DNA from: Ziziphus jujuba
Lineage: Eukaryota > Streptophyta > Magnoliopsida > Rosales > Rhamnaceae
Direction of reading: 5' to 3'
NCBI RefSeq assembly: GCF_031755915.1
Contig: NC_083387.1
Span: 6,166,501-6,230,500, forward strand
Length of the DNA: 64,000 nt
A program made the position numbers and the translations under genes. Positions 53,541 to 64,000 of this stretch are shown here, one piece after another; position 1 is the first letter of the stretch; every line of letters begins with the position of its first letter. The notes beneath the pieces were generated by a model. That model made no database searches. It was not told where the DNA came from and was given only the letters and a program-made list of their open reading frames with translations.

Positions 53541-53725
53541 TTCCTACTGGCGGAAAACTGGCGGAAAATTGGCGGAAAACTGGCGGAAAACTGGTGGAAA
53601 ATTGGCGGAAAACTGGCGGAAAACTGGCGGAAAAATGGCGGAAAACTGGCGGAAAATTGGCGGAAAATTGGCGGAAATTTGCGAAAACTGACAAACTGGA
53701 GGAAATTGGCGGAAATTCATCTTTT
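53541..53725. repeat. GGCGGAAAA motif array 3, upstream of the transposase gene
   Basis: Twelve head-to-tail units of YTGGCGGAAAA, nearly perfect and 11 bp long (one helical turn), followed by four or five degenerate units. The array begins about 135 bp upstream of the transposase ATG, in its promoter or 5' UTR, and about 530 bp from the right end of the element. All units point the same way, unlike the paired inverted units of array 1. Confidence 0.95.
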
Positions 53726-54159
53726 TCGCCAAATTTCCTCCGTTTTTACTGTTTTTCGCGATTTTTCAGTTTTACACAAAATTTCTCCCATTTTCAAACC
53801 ATATGCCACCTAAAGTATCTTTAAAATCACATAGAACATCTCATAAATCAATTTCTTGCATACCCATATCAAATAAAAAGCTTAAAAAACCCTAAACTAA
53901 TAAAATTTACAAGAAAAAATAGAAAGAGAAAAAACAAAAAAAACACATATTTCCTTACTTTCATCTAATAAGAAAAAAGATAAAATTTTTACCTGATTTT
54001 AGTTTGAGATATGAGAAAATACAAAAAAATGAGAGTGAGAGGCGATGAGATGCAAAGAGTTTAGAGAAACCCCACGAACAGTTTTGTATAAACCCCACCC
54101 CCACGAACGAACGGCTGTGTAGAAGAAAGGAAAGCTTTTGTGTAATTTTCAATTTTATC

Positions 54160-54259
54160 AAGGGTATTTTTGTCCCAAGGTGGCTAGTTTTTTAAAAAAA
54201 AAAATTTTTGCTATTTTTCTAAAATGGAGTTGTAAGGTGGCTATTCATGGGAAAAACCC
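54160..54259 (-). repeat. MULE right terminal inverted repeat
   Basis: Read on the minus strand it starts GGGTTTTTCCCATGAATAGC and reaches GAAAAATAGCAAAAA, then CTAGCCACC and AAATACCCTT. It pairs with 44494-44604. The outermost eight bases are identical, and the following bases diverge. Confidence 0.88.
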
Positions 54260-54269
54260 TTCCTTAAAA
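54260..54269. repeat. MULE target-site duplication, right copy
   Basis: TTCCTTAAAA, identical to 44484-44493. Confidence 0.9.
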
Positions 54270-55920
54270 TCATTGCCTAAAGGTATGTCTTTTTAATTTT
54301 TTTTTTTTTTTGCCATAAAAAAAATTGTTTGTAAAATGTGCAATACATTCAAACAGATGAAGGTCAGTGGCAGTGGCCATCTCTTCTATTTATTTTTGTC
54401 TGATCAGTTATAAAACCTATTTCATTTGAGACAAAAAAAAAAATCTAAAAAAGGCATGCTTGTATTGGAAAATTGTATCTTTATCTTTGTTCCTCCTCCT
54501 TTATTTCTCTTCCAATTTTCACATACAAATTTTCAATGATAATTTTTATTCTTTTTCGTTGCACATGAAAGATTTGAGAGCAAATAAATGTTAGAGACAA
54601 ATTTGATAAGCATAATAAATACATATTTTAACGGTTTAAAATTTTAAAATAAATAATAATTTAATATATTATCGAACATAAAAAATTTTAAAAATTTATA
54701 TTGAGATTGGAATAAGCAATCTAATAATTCAATAATTTTAAACTTTTAAAATAGACGATAATTTAATAATTAGCAGTATTAGGCCACCCACTACGGGACA
54801 AAAGCTGAAGGTTGTCATACTTTGCAGAATACCATTGACACAAAAATACGAAGGAAGTCCACTGCCCCCACTTACTTTCGTCTGGTGTCCAAAAGTGTTT
54901 TCAAAGCGAACAAAAAAGTGACCCAAAAAAAAAAAAAAAAAAAAAAATTGTCGACCATAGGAAACACAAAAGCCAAAAACAAAGGCAATGACTGGACGAC
55001 ATCATAAATACCCGTTTTCAGTTCAAAACCTATCATTCGACTTTGCCATCCCAGAATAGACCGATTTGTTTGCGCTACCTAAGATAGAATAATAATACTC
55101 AAAATGTTCGAATCTTGGTCAAACTTGCGCGCTTCGTTAGCGCCTTGCGCATACAACGATATATGTAGATTGGATTCTGCCACCGACAGTAAGCGATTGA
55201 TTTTTTATGAGCTTTGCCTCCAACGGCCATGGGAGCTTAAGTTTTAACCCACTTTGGCACTTTCTGTGTCCAATACCCAAATTTCCGATTGGATCTCATA
55301 AATGGTCACTTGGTTTAAGCATCAAAGGGACAAAAAAAGGGAAAAAAAAAAAAAATTTCTACGAAGCCTGTGAATTTTTCATTTTTGTCGTCGTTGATTA
55401 GTATGTGTGATTTAATGGTTCCTTTCTCAAAGTCTACTTGAATATTATATGATTGAAAAGTGGAAAATGGTCAACAAAGACTCAGAGAATTTTCGGCCAG
55501 ATTTTTTATGCCACCTATAAGCGAATGGAGTTAATTTATCCAAAGCAAATTGGAAGATGGTTGAAAATGTGGGTCCCTCTTGGATGAAAACGTCTAGGAA
55601 CTTAACCGATAAGAATATTTCCAGCCTCAATTTTCTGAAAATTCTTAGAATTTAAAATAAAAATAAATGGACATCAAATTAAAAACGAGATTAGTAGGTG
55701 ATAGAATTTATAGTTTGCAAATACAAGTTGGTTTCAAGAGCCAAAAACTAAATGAGTTGAATTATATGCCTCAGATGGTTGATTGTGTGATATACATTTC
55801 CCATTTTCGTAGTGATGGAGTAGGATTATCCTCTTGTCGGCCTAGTCCTTAGCTGCCAACCATTTATAAAAACCAATTTCATTTCAGTTCCTGGGATATA
55901 CTGAGAGGAGACTAACTAAC
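54270..55920. other. Spacer and promoter side of second small-protein gene
   Basis: No gene is seen. From about 55.7 kb it resembles the upstream region of the small gene at 36.5 kb (GAGTTGAATTATATGCCTCA). Poly-A runs lie near 54926-54946 and 55342-55354. Confidence 0.6.
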
Positions 55921-56274
55921 ATGGCAGAGAGGAGAATTTCTGAAGCAGAAAAGATGATGACTCTGAACCAAGAAAAGAAAGTGGTCAGGGCCGAAACGGA
56001 GCCGGTGAAGAGGACAAAACCGAACCAAACTGACGATTCCGTAGGAACTCAAGCGAAGCCATGGTTTCAACCCAAAGCAGGAAGTGTATTTCCAGCAAAG
56101 AGGAGGCTAGTTAAGAGTATGGTTTTCGATTCTGTAGTTCAAAGTTGCCCACTTTTCCACTTACACCAACCTTCTTCCTCTCATAGCTCTGAACCGGACG
56201 GCGAGGGAGATTGGGACAAGACGTCAGAGAAGAAGAAGAGTAAGGAGATTCACCCATACCCACCATACCACTGA
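55921..56274 (+). CDS. Small plant protein of unrecognised family, copy 2 (117 aa)
   Basis: A single-exon frame of 117 residues starting MAERRISEAEKMM. Its core KPWFQPKAGSVFPAKRRLVK, then VFDSVVQSCPLF, and the end IHPYPPYH match the gene at 36712-37038. The N-terminal and the acidic/basic region before the end (GEGDWDKTSEKKKSKE) differ in sequence and length. Conservation limited to the core and C-terminus points to selection on those parts. There is no signal peptide, membrane segment or catalytic motif. Function unknown; the basic KRRLVK patch could be a nuclear signal, which is inference. Confidence 0.75.
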   Translation: MAERRISEAEKMMTLNQEKKVVRAETEPVKRTKPNQTDDSVGTQAKPWFQPKAGSVFPAKRRLVKSMVFDSVVQSCPLFHLHQPSSSHSSEPDGEGDWDKTSEKKKSKEIHPYPPYH

Positions 56275-59078
56275 TAGCATTGGATCCTTTAGCTTACTTG
56301 TACTATAAGATGAAAGTTATCTGTATCTGTATTTTGTTCTGTGTCTGCTTGATAGAACTCTGTTATTGCCCTGCCTTCTATATGAACAATGGTGTAACTG
56401 TAATTTTGTTGTTTTTGTTTATCAATTTCATGCTTTCTTGGTTTTTTGGGTTCTGAAACATTGGGCGAATTTCTTTACTTTTTAATGAAATTAAAGTAAA
56501 ACAGGTATGAATGATTCAGCGGGTTGGCAGATTTCCATGTTTCTAAACTAAAAACCCTGTCTCCTGCTCTGCTTGAAAACCAGAGTTTATAAACATATGC
56601 TCTGTGTTTTTTTTTTGGGTAATAATATATGCTCCGTTCTCAATACACAAATACGGAAAATGTCTTAGAATTCTTTATAATCCATTATTGGCATTCAACA
56701 AAATTGTGATCTTTAGTACCCGAAATCCGAAATTGGAGGGAAAACTCAAACTTGACTGTTGGTGTAGATAAAGCGGAGAGAGTTGAATTGTATATCAAAA
56801 TTACTGTTGAATGACAACCATCTTCCCTAGGAACAGAATGTATTTATAATTCTAGAAGTGATTATTCACTGAATTCAACTATTTTCTTGAAAATCGCATT
56901 AATTTGTGAGTGTAAAGTGACCTTTTTCGAGGTGGTTGGGGGTCCCTTCGCTTAAAACCAACCTTGCATTTTTTTCTAAGGCAATAGTAGTTCTCTTTTC
57001 CTTTTTATTTTTTATTTTTTTTCAAATGCTTTTTCTCATTCAATGAGGAAAATTAAATGATTTTGATGGTGATTTTTTTTTTTTTTTTTTCGTTTGCAAT
57101 AGGTTAGGAAATTGATGCAAACTGAGCTCCATTTAATCTTTTCCGGAAGTATGATGAAAGCAATTGCCTCTGTACCTAGGAAATTAGTCGGTTTCTAGAG
57201 AAAACATTAATGGCGTCCAATCTTTTTTGACACAACGCATCCGTCCAAATTTTAGAAGCATTTTGAAAATGTTTTTCATTTTTTGACAATTCTGTCAAGT
57301 TGTCTGAGACTGTGACGCAGTAAATGGGGCCTTACTGTGTGATTGGGGACCCAAGAAAAAACGAAAGTCTTTTCCTTTGTCCATTTTTCATGGTAATTTT
57401 ATTCCCCACAAGAAAATGAGAAAAGGTACCCCCCACCCTTTTTGATAAAGAAGGGCCATTGGGTTGGATTTAAGAAACTGCTTACTTTTTGGAACGTCTC
57501 TATAAGCAGATTTGTGCAATCCAACCCTTTTTTCATGGCCCTCTTTCGCTTGACACTGTCGGATTATGATTAGAATTTGGAAACTTAACCACACCCAAAT
57601 TGCACTACCCATGTGCCATGATTTCTCTTTTCTTCTTTTGCCCAAAACAAATCCTATTTTCTAATTGTGGGCAAGCAACCTATATCCTCTGCTCAACTTT
57701 TTTTAAAAAAAAAAAAAAAAAAAAAACAACAACAACAACGTAGATTTAAATTTCCGAAAATCCATGATTTAATAGAATATGGCGACTGTACCTAATTGAC
57801 GTTGTAATCATAAAACACTAAAGTATATCATTAATTTTCTACATAATTACATAATTACAAATATTGGCTTATCTATAGCCTCCAGATTCATTGTGCTTGA
57901 TGTATACAAAAATATAATTAATCTGTTACGAGTACGAGTAACGAGTGGCAGTAACATAGTCTTTTTTCATACTTCACCTTTACGAGATTCCTTTCTTCCA
58001 AATTCCAATATTGGTTCACTAGAAAATTAAGGAGAGGAAACACGTGTCTTTTAAATGGGCCAAGTCCAAAGACATCAAACTTTCATGCGGATGATTATTA
58101 TTATTTTTTTTAAAAAAAAAAGGAATGAGGGATTAAGAGGCAAATGTAACATTCATTTTAATGATTATCACGGACTAAGGATTTGTTTTTCTTTTTTTCT
58201 TTTTTTTAATAATTAGGAATGGGTTAGAACTTATTTACAAAAATGTAAAGGGTTAATTAGACTTAGAAAGATAAAGTTTTCTCATGTTTTTGCACATTGT
58301 TATGATTAACTACAAGCATTATTGCATAAATAAGCAGTAGCAAATTGTGAATAATAGTATATATCATTTGCAATTTTACTTTTTAGCAAGTTGAAGACCA
58401 AGAAACACGCTAGTATATATCATTTGCAATTCGGATTAGATCCTACTTTGTGGAAAGGTAATAGGAGAAAAACGGCAATGCGAATTGGTTTATAGGCTAG
58501 GTATATAAAGTTGATTAGCATTGATCATTTTTCTCGAATTCAAAGTACTAGAAGGGCTAGAGGATTTTAGCTTTTAGACACAAACTTCTAATTTTCATGG
58601 TAACCAGGTCAAAAAGTAGGCAATCAAGTCAAAAAGGGATGAGATATGTAAAGGTTTAAATAATATTTGCAAAAAATAAAAAGATTTAAATAATGAAAAG
58701 ATAATATGATTTATATTATTGTTGTTTAACTACATCTACATAATACCATAAAGGTTTCTAATTTTGAGTAGGAATTATAGATTTATATTATTGTTGTTTA
58801 GCTATATAATACCATTAATTAATTGATTTATTTTCCTATAAGATCATGCAGGAATATTACAAGTACCGGTAACTATGTGTTTAATCAACTAATTTTGGAA
58901 GTGGATACTCCCGAAAGTTTATGGGTTTAATCCGATTCTGTGTTCACTGTTTAGAATGCAAAAAATTGCTATAAGTTAGAAAGAACTGCACAGAACGTAA
59001 TGCATACTTATTATAAGAGAAAAATAAAGTGAAATTATAGGAAAGAGATAAAACCATAGAAAGAAAAGAAGTAATTAA
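56275..59078. other. Third, diverged copy of the small-gene downstream region, and spacer
   Basis: From 56.3 to about 57.9 kb, landmarks of the 37-40 kb unit recur in order: AGATTTCCATG, TTTGTGCA and AACAAATCCTATTTTC. Identity is lower than between units 1 and 2. After 57.9 kb the sequence is AT-rich with no gene or clear repeat. A minus frame at 57388-57645 lies in the duplicated non-coding part and has no support. Confidence 0.6.
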
Positions 59079-59130
59079 TACCCAGAATATCCATCTTCAT
59101 GTGATGAGCATTGAAGAAGAAAATTGTTGG
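59079..59130 (-). pseudogene. Dim1-like gene remnant B
   Basis: The minus strand encodes the end of exon 2 (FFFNAHHMKMD) with a 2-bp insertion near the donor (AGAATATCC for AGAATCC). The match stops abruptly after CAATTTTCTTCTTCAATGCT, and sequence matching the ~150-bp block follows. No other exon is present. Confidence 0.7.
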
Positions 59131-60105
59131 GCTATAAAGTAAAAATCTTCCCTTAAGATGTAGTAATTCATATAATTAATTAAATTGTTCAATGGACCTC
59201 ATCTCTTTGCGTGTCACCATATATTTAATTCAGTTGTCGCGTAAAAAAGTTGAGTAGCTAGCTTGTGCATGCACCTGTTTGAAAGCTGTATCTACATTTT
59301 TTAAAAAAAAAAAATTTTCCCCTTTTATTGGTCCTCCAAGCAAGAACCAATTATACTAATTTTTCTTGTCTCAGAAATTATCCCCCAAGGGTCGAAGATT
59401 GAAGGCTGTCAATCTCATGAATTGCTAGTGTAAATGTGGAGAATCGAAACGCATTGTGTTCGAACAAATTTCAAAGTGAAAGAGAAAAGAAAATGAGTCG
59501 CAAAGTAGCGCAATGAGACAATGTCTATAGAAGCAAAGGCAAGAGTCAAAATTAATGAATTACCGAATCTTTAGGTTCGTCACTTTTGCGCGCTTTGATA
59601 GCAAAGCACGTCACCGTGATGATGTCTTCTCCTCTTAAATTCAAATGAAATTAACATTTAAATTAAAAAGCAGCTTTTTAAAAATTAAGGATCGGCATTA
59701 GTAAGAAAATCACTGTGACTTTTCAAAAACCACCTAGTATTTTTTCTAGAATCATTAAACAACTTATTTTTTAATAATAAAATTGTTAAAAATAATTTTA
59801 CTGGCCAAACATTAAATAAAACATTTTTATCTCCTTGGAATTGATTTTAGACTTTTCAAAATTACTTCCAAACCGTCACTACATAAGGCAAAATTTATAG
59901 TTTACAAGTGCGGTAGTAAGGAAGCAACAGCGCCAAAGGAGTTGATCTGGTGCCCCGGATGTTTGCTTGTGTGGAAACACTTCTGCCCCATTTTTCTAAC
60001 CTATGGCGTATTATCTCATTCTTTAACTTATAATAATTTTTTTAAGCCCCAAATTTAATTTCATTTCCTGGCATACACATAGTGAAGAGTCTCGCAGAGC
60101 CTGAC
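59131..60105. other. Spacer with recurrent block 3 and copied small-gene promoter
   Basis: The recurrent ~150-bp block lies at about 59134-59280 (TTCATATAATTAATTAAATT, AATTCAGTTGTCGCG). From about 59.9 kb the text follows the promoter of the small gene at 36.5 kb (TGCTTGTGTGG, TTCTAACCT, TCATTTCCTGGC). No intact gene is present. Confidence 0.65.
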
Positions 60106-60258
60106 ATGGCTGAGAGCAAAACTTCAGGTGCAGAAAATCTACTTGAACGAGGTACTGGTATACACATACAATCTATACTGCGGGCACTGGTATGGGGGCT
60201 GCAGCTGTTTTTGAAAGAGGCGACTGTTAAAAGATCTTTACAATGCTACATAAAGTGA
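60106..60258 (+). pseudogene. Chimeric ORF: small-gene 5' end fused to thiolase last exon
   Basis: ATG 60106 begins MAESKTSGAENL, identical to the start of the gene at 36712. After about 13 codons the match ends. At 60188-60230 the last exon of the thiolase ([13 protein letters not shown] in its own frame) follows, but here it is read in another frame. The ORF stays open for 50 codons to TGA 60256-60258. The thiolase acceptor is changed from GCAG to GCGG. This is a junction of two duplicated segments. A product is possible because the copied promoter region lies upstream, but nothing shows expression. Confidence 0.6.
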
Positions 60259-63200
60259 CAGTAAATCTTCTTTAAGCATACAGATCCAAATTGCATCTTT
60301 TATCAATGTTTTGGCATAACTTGGTAGACCATCAGAAAGAAAAATAATAACAATAATAAATTTAAAAAAAAATTAAAAAAGAATGAAATGTAGTTGCGAA
60401 CTCTTACTCAAATTGCCCAGGAATTATAATAATGCCAATTTGTGTTAAACTTTTCATTTCCATCTAAACGTTACATAGTTTAAAAAATACAACAGAAAAA
60501 AATAAATAAATAAAAAGAAAAGAAGAAAATAACAGTACAGTTTACATCTGTACCATGTTATTTTATACTCATCCAAAATAGATATGAACATCAAACACCA
60601 ACATAAAAATTCCTCATTCATGTACAATTCTTACACAACTTGCTGGTATCCAGGTCAAGTTCACTGTCTCATTGTTTCATCCTCTTATTAATGCCCCAAC
60701 GGTTTGTTGGATGCTTAAATAGTTTCCATTTCTATACGCGGAGTAATATGCTAGAGAGTCCCCTTCAAGCTCTCACCTTCACCTTAACCAAGGCCTGGGG
60801 CAACAATCATAGTTAAACCAAAATAACATTAAATTGCATCATGCATGATAGACCTCAATCAATCACCACAAAATTGACCTCAAAGGGTTAAATGAAAAAA
60901 TGAGTGACCAATTAAAAGAACTCACTTGTCCTGCATCCTATTCCCAAAATGAGTCAATATTCCAAGATGAGGCATTATAAAGTTATAAAGGGTTCAAATG
61001 CTCCTTTAACACACTAACAAGTTAAATTAAGCCTGATGTACCATACTCCAGGTTTATCATAGGCAACAGACCACTTCTTAGCAATGGCAAGCACGAATTC
61101 AAGTCCTAATTCAGAATTGACTGTTAAAAGTCTTGAGACATGCCTACACCCAAAACCGAGGATTTATGCAATGCTTGCACATAAATCAAATGCCCAAAGA
61201 AAATCTAAGGCCAAGGATAAATAGGAAGGCCGTGAGGCTCTTAAATAGAATCACTTGCTCAAACAACAAATGTCTGATGCTGACGCCAAAGGGCTTTCCT
61301 GAAAAGAATAAAAAGATATTAACAAAAGACTGTTGAGAAAAATATCTTAACGGAACAAATGAAAAATAAAAAGTATATAGTATCTTAAGAGGGAATTACC
61401 TCTTCGACATCCTTATATAATAACTGATATTTAGGTATTCTTTCTGGTGGCAGAGGGCAATTCACAATCAGCTTGCCTTTCATTGCTCCTCCAAATATTG
61501 CCTGCAAAAAGTGCAAAGAAACTTCACCTTTGTCCCATCACACACATATCCAGAAGCACATATATGTCAGACAAAGAAGAAATTCCTAGCATCATGAAGT
61601 ACGAAAAACATACAAGCTTATCTAAACAAAATCTTACCAATGGTTAAGAGCAAAGAAAACTGCAGAAAAAAGCCTTACTTTGATCCTTCGTAAAATTAAC
61701 AGAGACCTTTTTGTCACTGGTCAAACCGAAACACATTGTTCTCCTGTACAGCAAATCTTGTCTAATCCAACAGTCTACTTGAGCTAGAACTTTATATAAT
61801 TTATGAACACTTTCTATAAATCCTGACCCATAGATGATCCAACTTCAAAGCAAATGGATTACCACCAAGGCAGATACAGGGCATAAAGCAACACTAGGAT
61901 GCCACAAACAACTTGGATACTGATGGCAAGTTGCATCTAATTTCAATTCAGGAAATTATAATTATGTCCCTATATTAATATGGCACCAAAAACACCTCCT
62001 GGTTAGAACACGTGTTCTATTGAAGAAAGTTAAAACTTTGGTTTATACAAAAGATGAAGAAGCAAGATTAAAATAAAAATTTCCTAAACAGTGTCAGTTC
62101 ATTCATGATTTAATTTATAAAAACCATTTACCTCCACAACATCAATGAAGTCCTGCTTTTGGTGAAATGCGCCAACCCATTTAGTGTGATCTGCAGTCCT
62201 GCGTGACAACAAAATAACAGTACAATGTGAACCTATATTTTCTCAAGATCTCAGTTGCAGGATGCCACTTACCATATCTAAAAAAACTTAACCCCTCCAA
62301 TCAAACCCAAAAAAAAAAAAAAAAAAAAAAAGGGAAGAAGAAGAAGAAGAAAAAAGAGACAGATTCTAATTCTTTAAAATGCAAAGACACAGCTTTTATA
62401 CACTTAATTCATCCATAATGTGCAAAAACGTCAATAAAGGAGTGCAAAATGCATCGAGCCCCATTACATTCGCATATGAAATTACAAAAGAACCACTAAT
62501 GAAGTTCATTTGCATCCATACACTACAGTTTGGTTGATGGGTTTTGAAAGCTTTGTTTTCAGATTGACAGTTTAAAGACAAAAACAGAGTGAAATTAAAC
62601 GGAAGAGATTAAACGGCCGAGTAAAAAAATAATAATAAAAAAAAGAAATAATACCCAGAATCCATCTTCATGTGATGAGCATTGAAGAAGAAAATTGTAG
62701 AAGGAATCAATGTAATGTCGAAATAATTGATGTAAACTTGAACGTCCTCCGAATCTATACCAACAAGTACGACGGTTGTGAAATTAGAAACCTCGCGTGC
62801 TGATTTAGATAGCTGTATAATACCAAAAATTCACAAATTACATAGAATCAAGCAGAGCTAGCTATCAATTTGTAACAGTAATAACAAAAAGAAAACCCTA
62901 GGTAAAGAAGGGAGGAGTGGGGGGCGTACGACATCGTCGAGAAGGAGACAAACAGAATCGGAAGCGCGGCCAAATCGGAGGACGAGAACTTTGTCGATGG
63001 TGTCGCTGATAATGGAATCCACCTCTCGCTTCTTCGTCAGTGTATTCAGTACGTAACTCATTCTCTCTCTCTCTCTCTCTCCTCGTTCACTTCCTCAGAC
63101 GACCGACTTTGTGAACTTTCTTCTGCTTTTGTCAACCACCCCTTTTCGTATATGATATTTAACCAATACTACCTTTTTTTTTTTTTTCGTTCCATTTATT

Positions 63201-63995
63201 TATTTTTCTAGGATTATTTATACTGTTCGTCCTTTATCTTTAGCACGATCACACACTTAGCCCTGATTATTAATTTTTTTTTCTTTTTTTTCGATTTTTG
63301 TCCTAAAATAATTATTTCATATCTTTAAAGTTATTTTATTAAAAAAATTATTTATAATAAACTATAAAATACCACCTTTTGATAAAAAAAATATATTTAA
63401 ATTTTTTTATTTTTAAAATTAATGTTAATTTAAGGGCAAATTATAGAAACAACATTGAACTTTAATATTTTATGTTGAGTATATTTTTGTTACTAGACAA
63501 AAATAAGCTTGTTGATCACCAAATTTCAAAGTTTAATTAAGAAAATGAAAGTATGTAAAAGAAAGTTGAAACTACAAGGGAAATATATGCAATTTTCAGA
63601 AAAACAGAAAGAGTAGATAAAAAAATTTGGGATTAGGTGGGATGTTTATGTAATTTATGTTTTTATTTTTATTTTTTACTTTTTTATTGTTTTTTACTCT
63701 TTATATATATATAAAGCAGAAGTCTTCCGTGAGATGCTGTAATCCATATAATTAATTATAAAATTGTTGAATGGTCCTTATGTCTTTGACTGTCGCCATA
63801 TATATAATTCAGTTGTCACATATAAAAATTCAGGAATCTTTCTGAAACCAAGTTTTAACAATATATATATATAACTTCCTTAGAGTCAACTAAACGGCTA
63901 ATCCTCCTAGTTGTATAAGGAATTACCCATTTACATGGGCTATATGGATAAACCCAAAAAAAAAATTAAAAATGAAATGATAGATGAAACTATTT
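60188..63995. repeat. Segmental duplicate of 27466-31760
   Basis: The block begins at the thiolase last exon and continues through the same non-coding text, the whole Dim1-like gene, the recurrent ~150-bp block and AGGAATTACCCATTTAC near the right edge. Order and orientation are the same as at 27466-31760. The duplicate may continue beyond the window. Confidence 0.9.
61385..63061 (-). CDS. Dim1/TXNL4B-like U5 snRNP thioredoxin-fold protein, copy 2
   Basis: Minus-strand exons 62930-63061, 62655-62812, 62132-62198 and 61385-61501 have the same borders and phases as copy 1. They join in frame to 157 residues. Differences include MSYVLNTL for MSYLLNTL, LVGIDS for LVDIDS, AIFGGAM for AIFRGAM, and a C-terminal extension EEVIPS because the TGA of copy 1 is GAA here. 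The Asp-to-Gly and Arg-to-Gly changes fall in otherwise conserved stretches, so function may be reduced, but all splice sites and the frame are intact. A (CT)n tract again lies directly upstream of the ATG. Confidence 0.85.
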
Positions 63996-64000
63996 ATCAT
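63062..64000. other. Promoter side of Dim1-like copy 2
   Basis: CT-rich next to the gene, then AT-rich text matching 30.5-31.8 kb, with recurrent block 4 at about 63711-63850. No gene is seen up to the window end. Confidence 0.65.

Larger units (their letters stand above)
44494..54259. mobile_element. Mutator-like element with Ulp1 peptidase and MuDR transposase genes
   Basis: A 9766-bp element bounded by inverted termini starting GGGTTTTT and by a perfect 10-bp target duplication. It carries a plus-strand DUF1985-Ulp1 peptidase gene (46864-50027) and a minus-strand MuDR transposase (50840-53407), converging. It also holds two captured exons of a CLU-type host gene and three arrays of a GGMGGAAA motif. 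MULEs carrying Ulp1-like peptidase genes are known in plants (Kaonashi in Arabidopsis, CUMULE in melon). The perfect target duplication argues for fairly recent insertion, while the one stop codon in the transposase suggests it may now depend on another copy. Confidence 0.93.

Noticed and set aside
53473..53732. Minus-strand frames encoding FPPVFRQFSA repeats
   Set aside because: Produced by the 11-bp array, which stays open in more than one frame. No start context or family match.
57388..57645. 85-residue minus-strand frame
   Set aside because: Lies in the third copy of the small gene's downstream region. The same frame is not kept in the two better copies near 39.3 and 42.9 kb.

Overview
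The window is nuclear DNA from a flowering plant, almost certainly a eudicot. The evidence is GT-AG introns throughout, AT-rich intergenic DNA full of (TA)n tracts, a plant sterol glucosyltransferase, a PB1-Raf-type kinase, a PTS2-bearing peroxisomal thiolase and a Ulp1-carrying Mutator-like transposon. The species cannot be named from the sequence alone.

Layout, left to right. (1) 1-4.0 kb: the 5' half of a minus-strand sterol 3-beta-glucosyltransferase (UGT80A2 type) that runs off the left edge. (2) 4.0-9.7 kb: gene-poor AT-rich DNA with microsatellites. (3) 9.7-17.7 kb: a PB1-domain Raf-like kinase gene, eight coding exons, 1314 residues. (4) 19.8-27.5 kb: two tandem 3-ketoacyl-CoA thiolase genes with identical 14-exon structures; the second has a shortened C-terminus. 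(5) 28.8-30.5 kb: a minus-strand Dim1/TXNL4B-like U5 snRNP thioredoxin-fold gene. (6) 31.9-33.5 kb: a decayed RIN13-like (CRDYPH motif) pseudogene. (7) 34-44 kb and 54.3-64 kb: a patchwork of segmental duplications. It holds two small-protein genes of one unrecognised family, a 3.8-kb tandem duplication that starts inside one of them, fragments of the Dim1-like gene, a stray last exon of the thiolase, and a second complete Dim1-like gene at 61.4-63.1 kb.

The most striking object is a complete Mutator-like element (MULE) at 44494-54259 inserted into this duplicated cluster. It has imperfect ~100-bp terminal inverted repeats beginning GGGTTTTT and a perfect 10-bp target-site duplication (TTCCTTAAAA). 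It carries two convergent genes: an intact DUF1985-Ulp1 (C48) peptidase gene of 820 codons, and a MuDR transposase whose frame is open except for one TAA just before the SWIM zinc finger. It also holds two exons captured from a host CLU/FRIENDLY-type gene. Three internal arrays of a GGCGGAAAA-type motif sit upstream of the peptidase gene, between the converging 3' ends, and upstream of the transposase gene. The array by the transposase is phased at about 11 bp.

The host genes are ordinary housekeeping or signalling loci (membrane sterol glycosylation, osmotic-stress-type Raf signalling, peroxisomal beta-oxidation, pre-mRNA splicing) and are not an operon-like system. What links the right-hand 37 kb is its duplication history: the order thiolase 3' end - Dim1-like gene - shared ~150-bp block - small-protein gene recurs, in whole or in part, several times.
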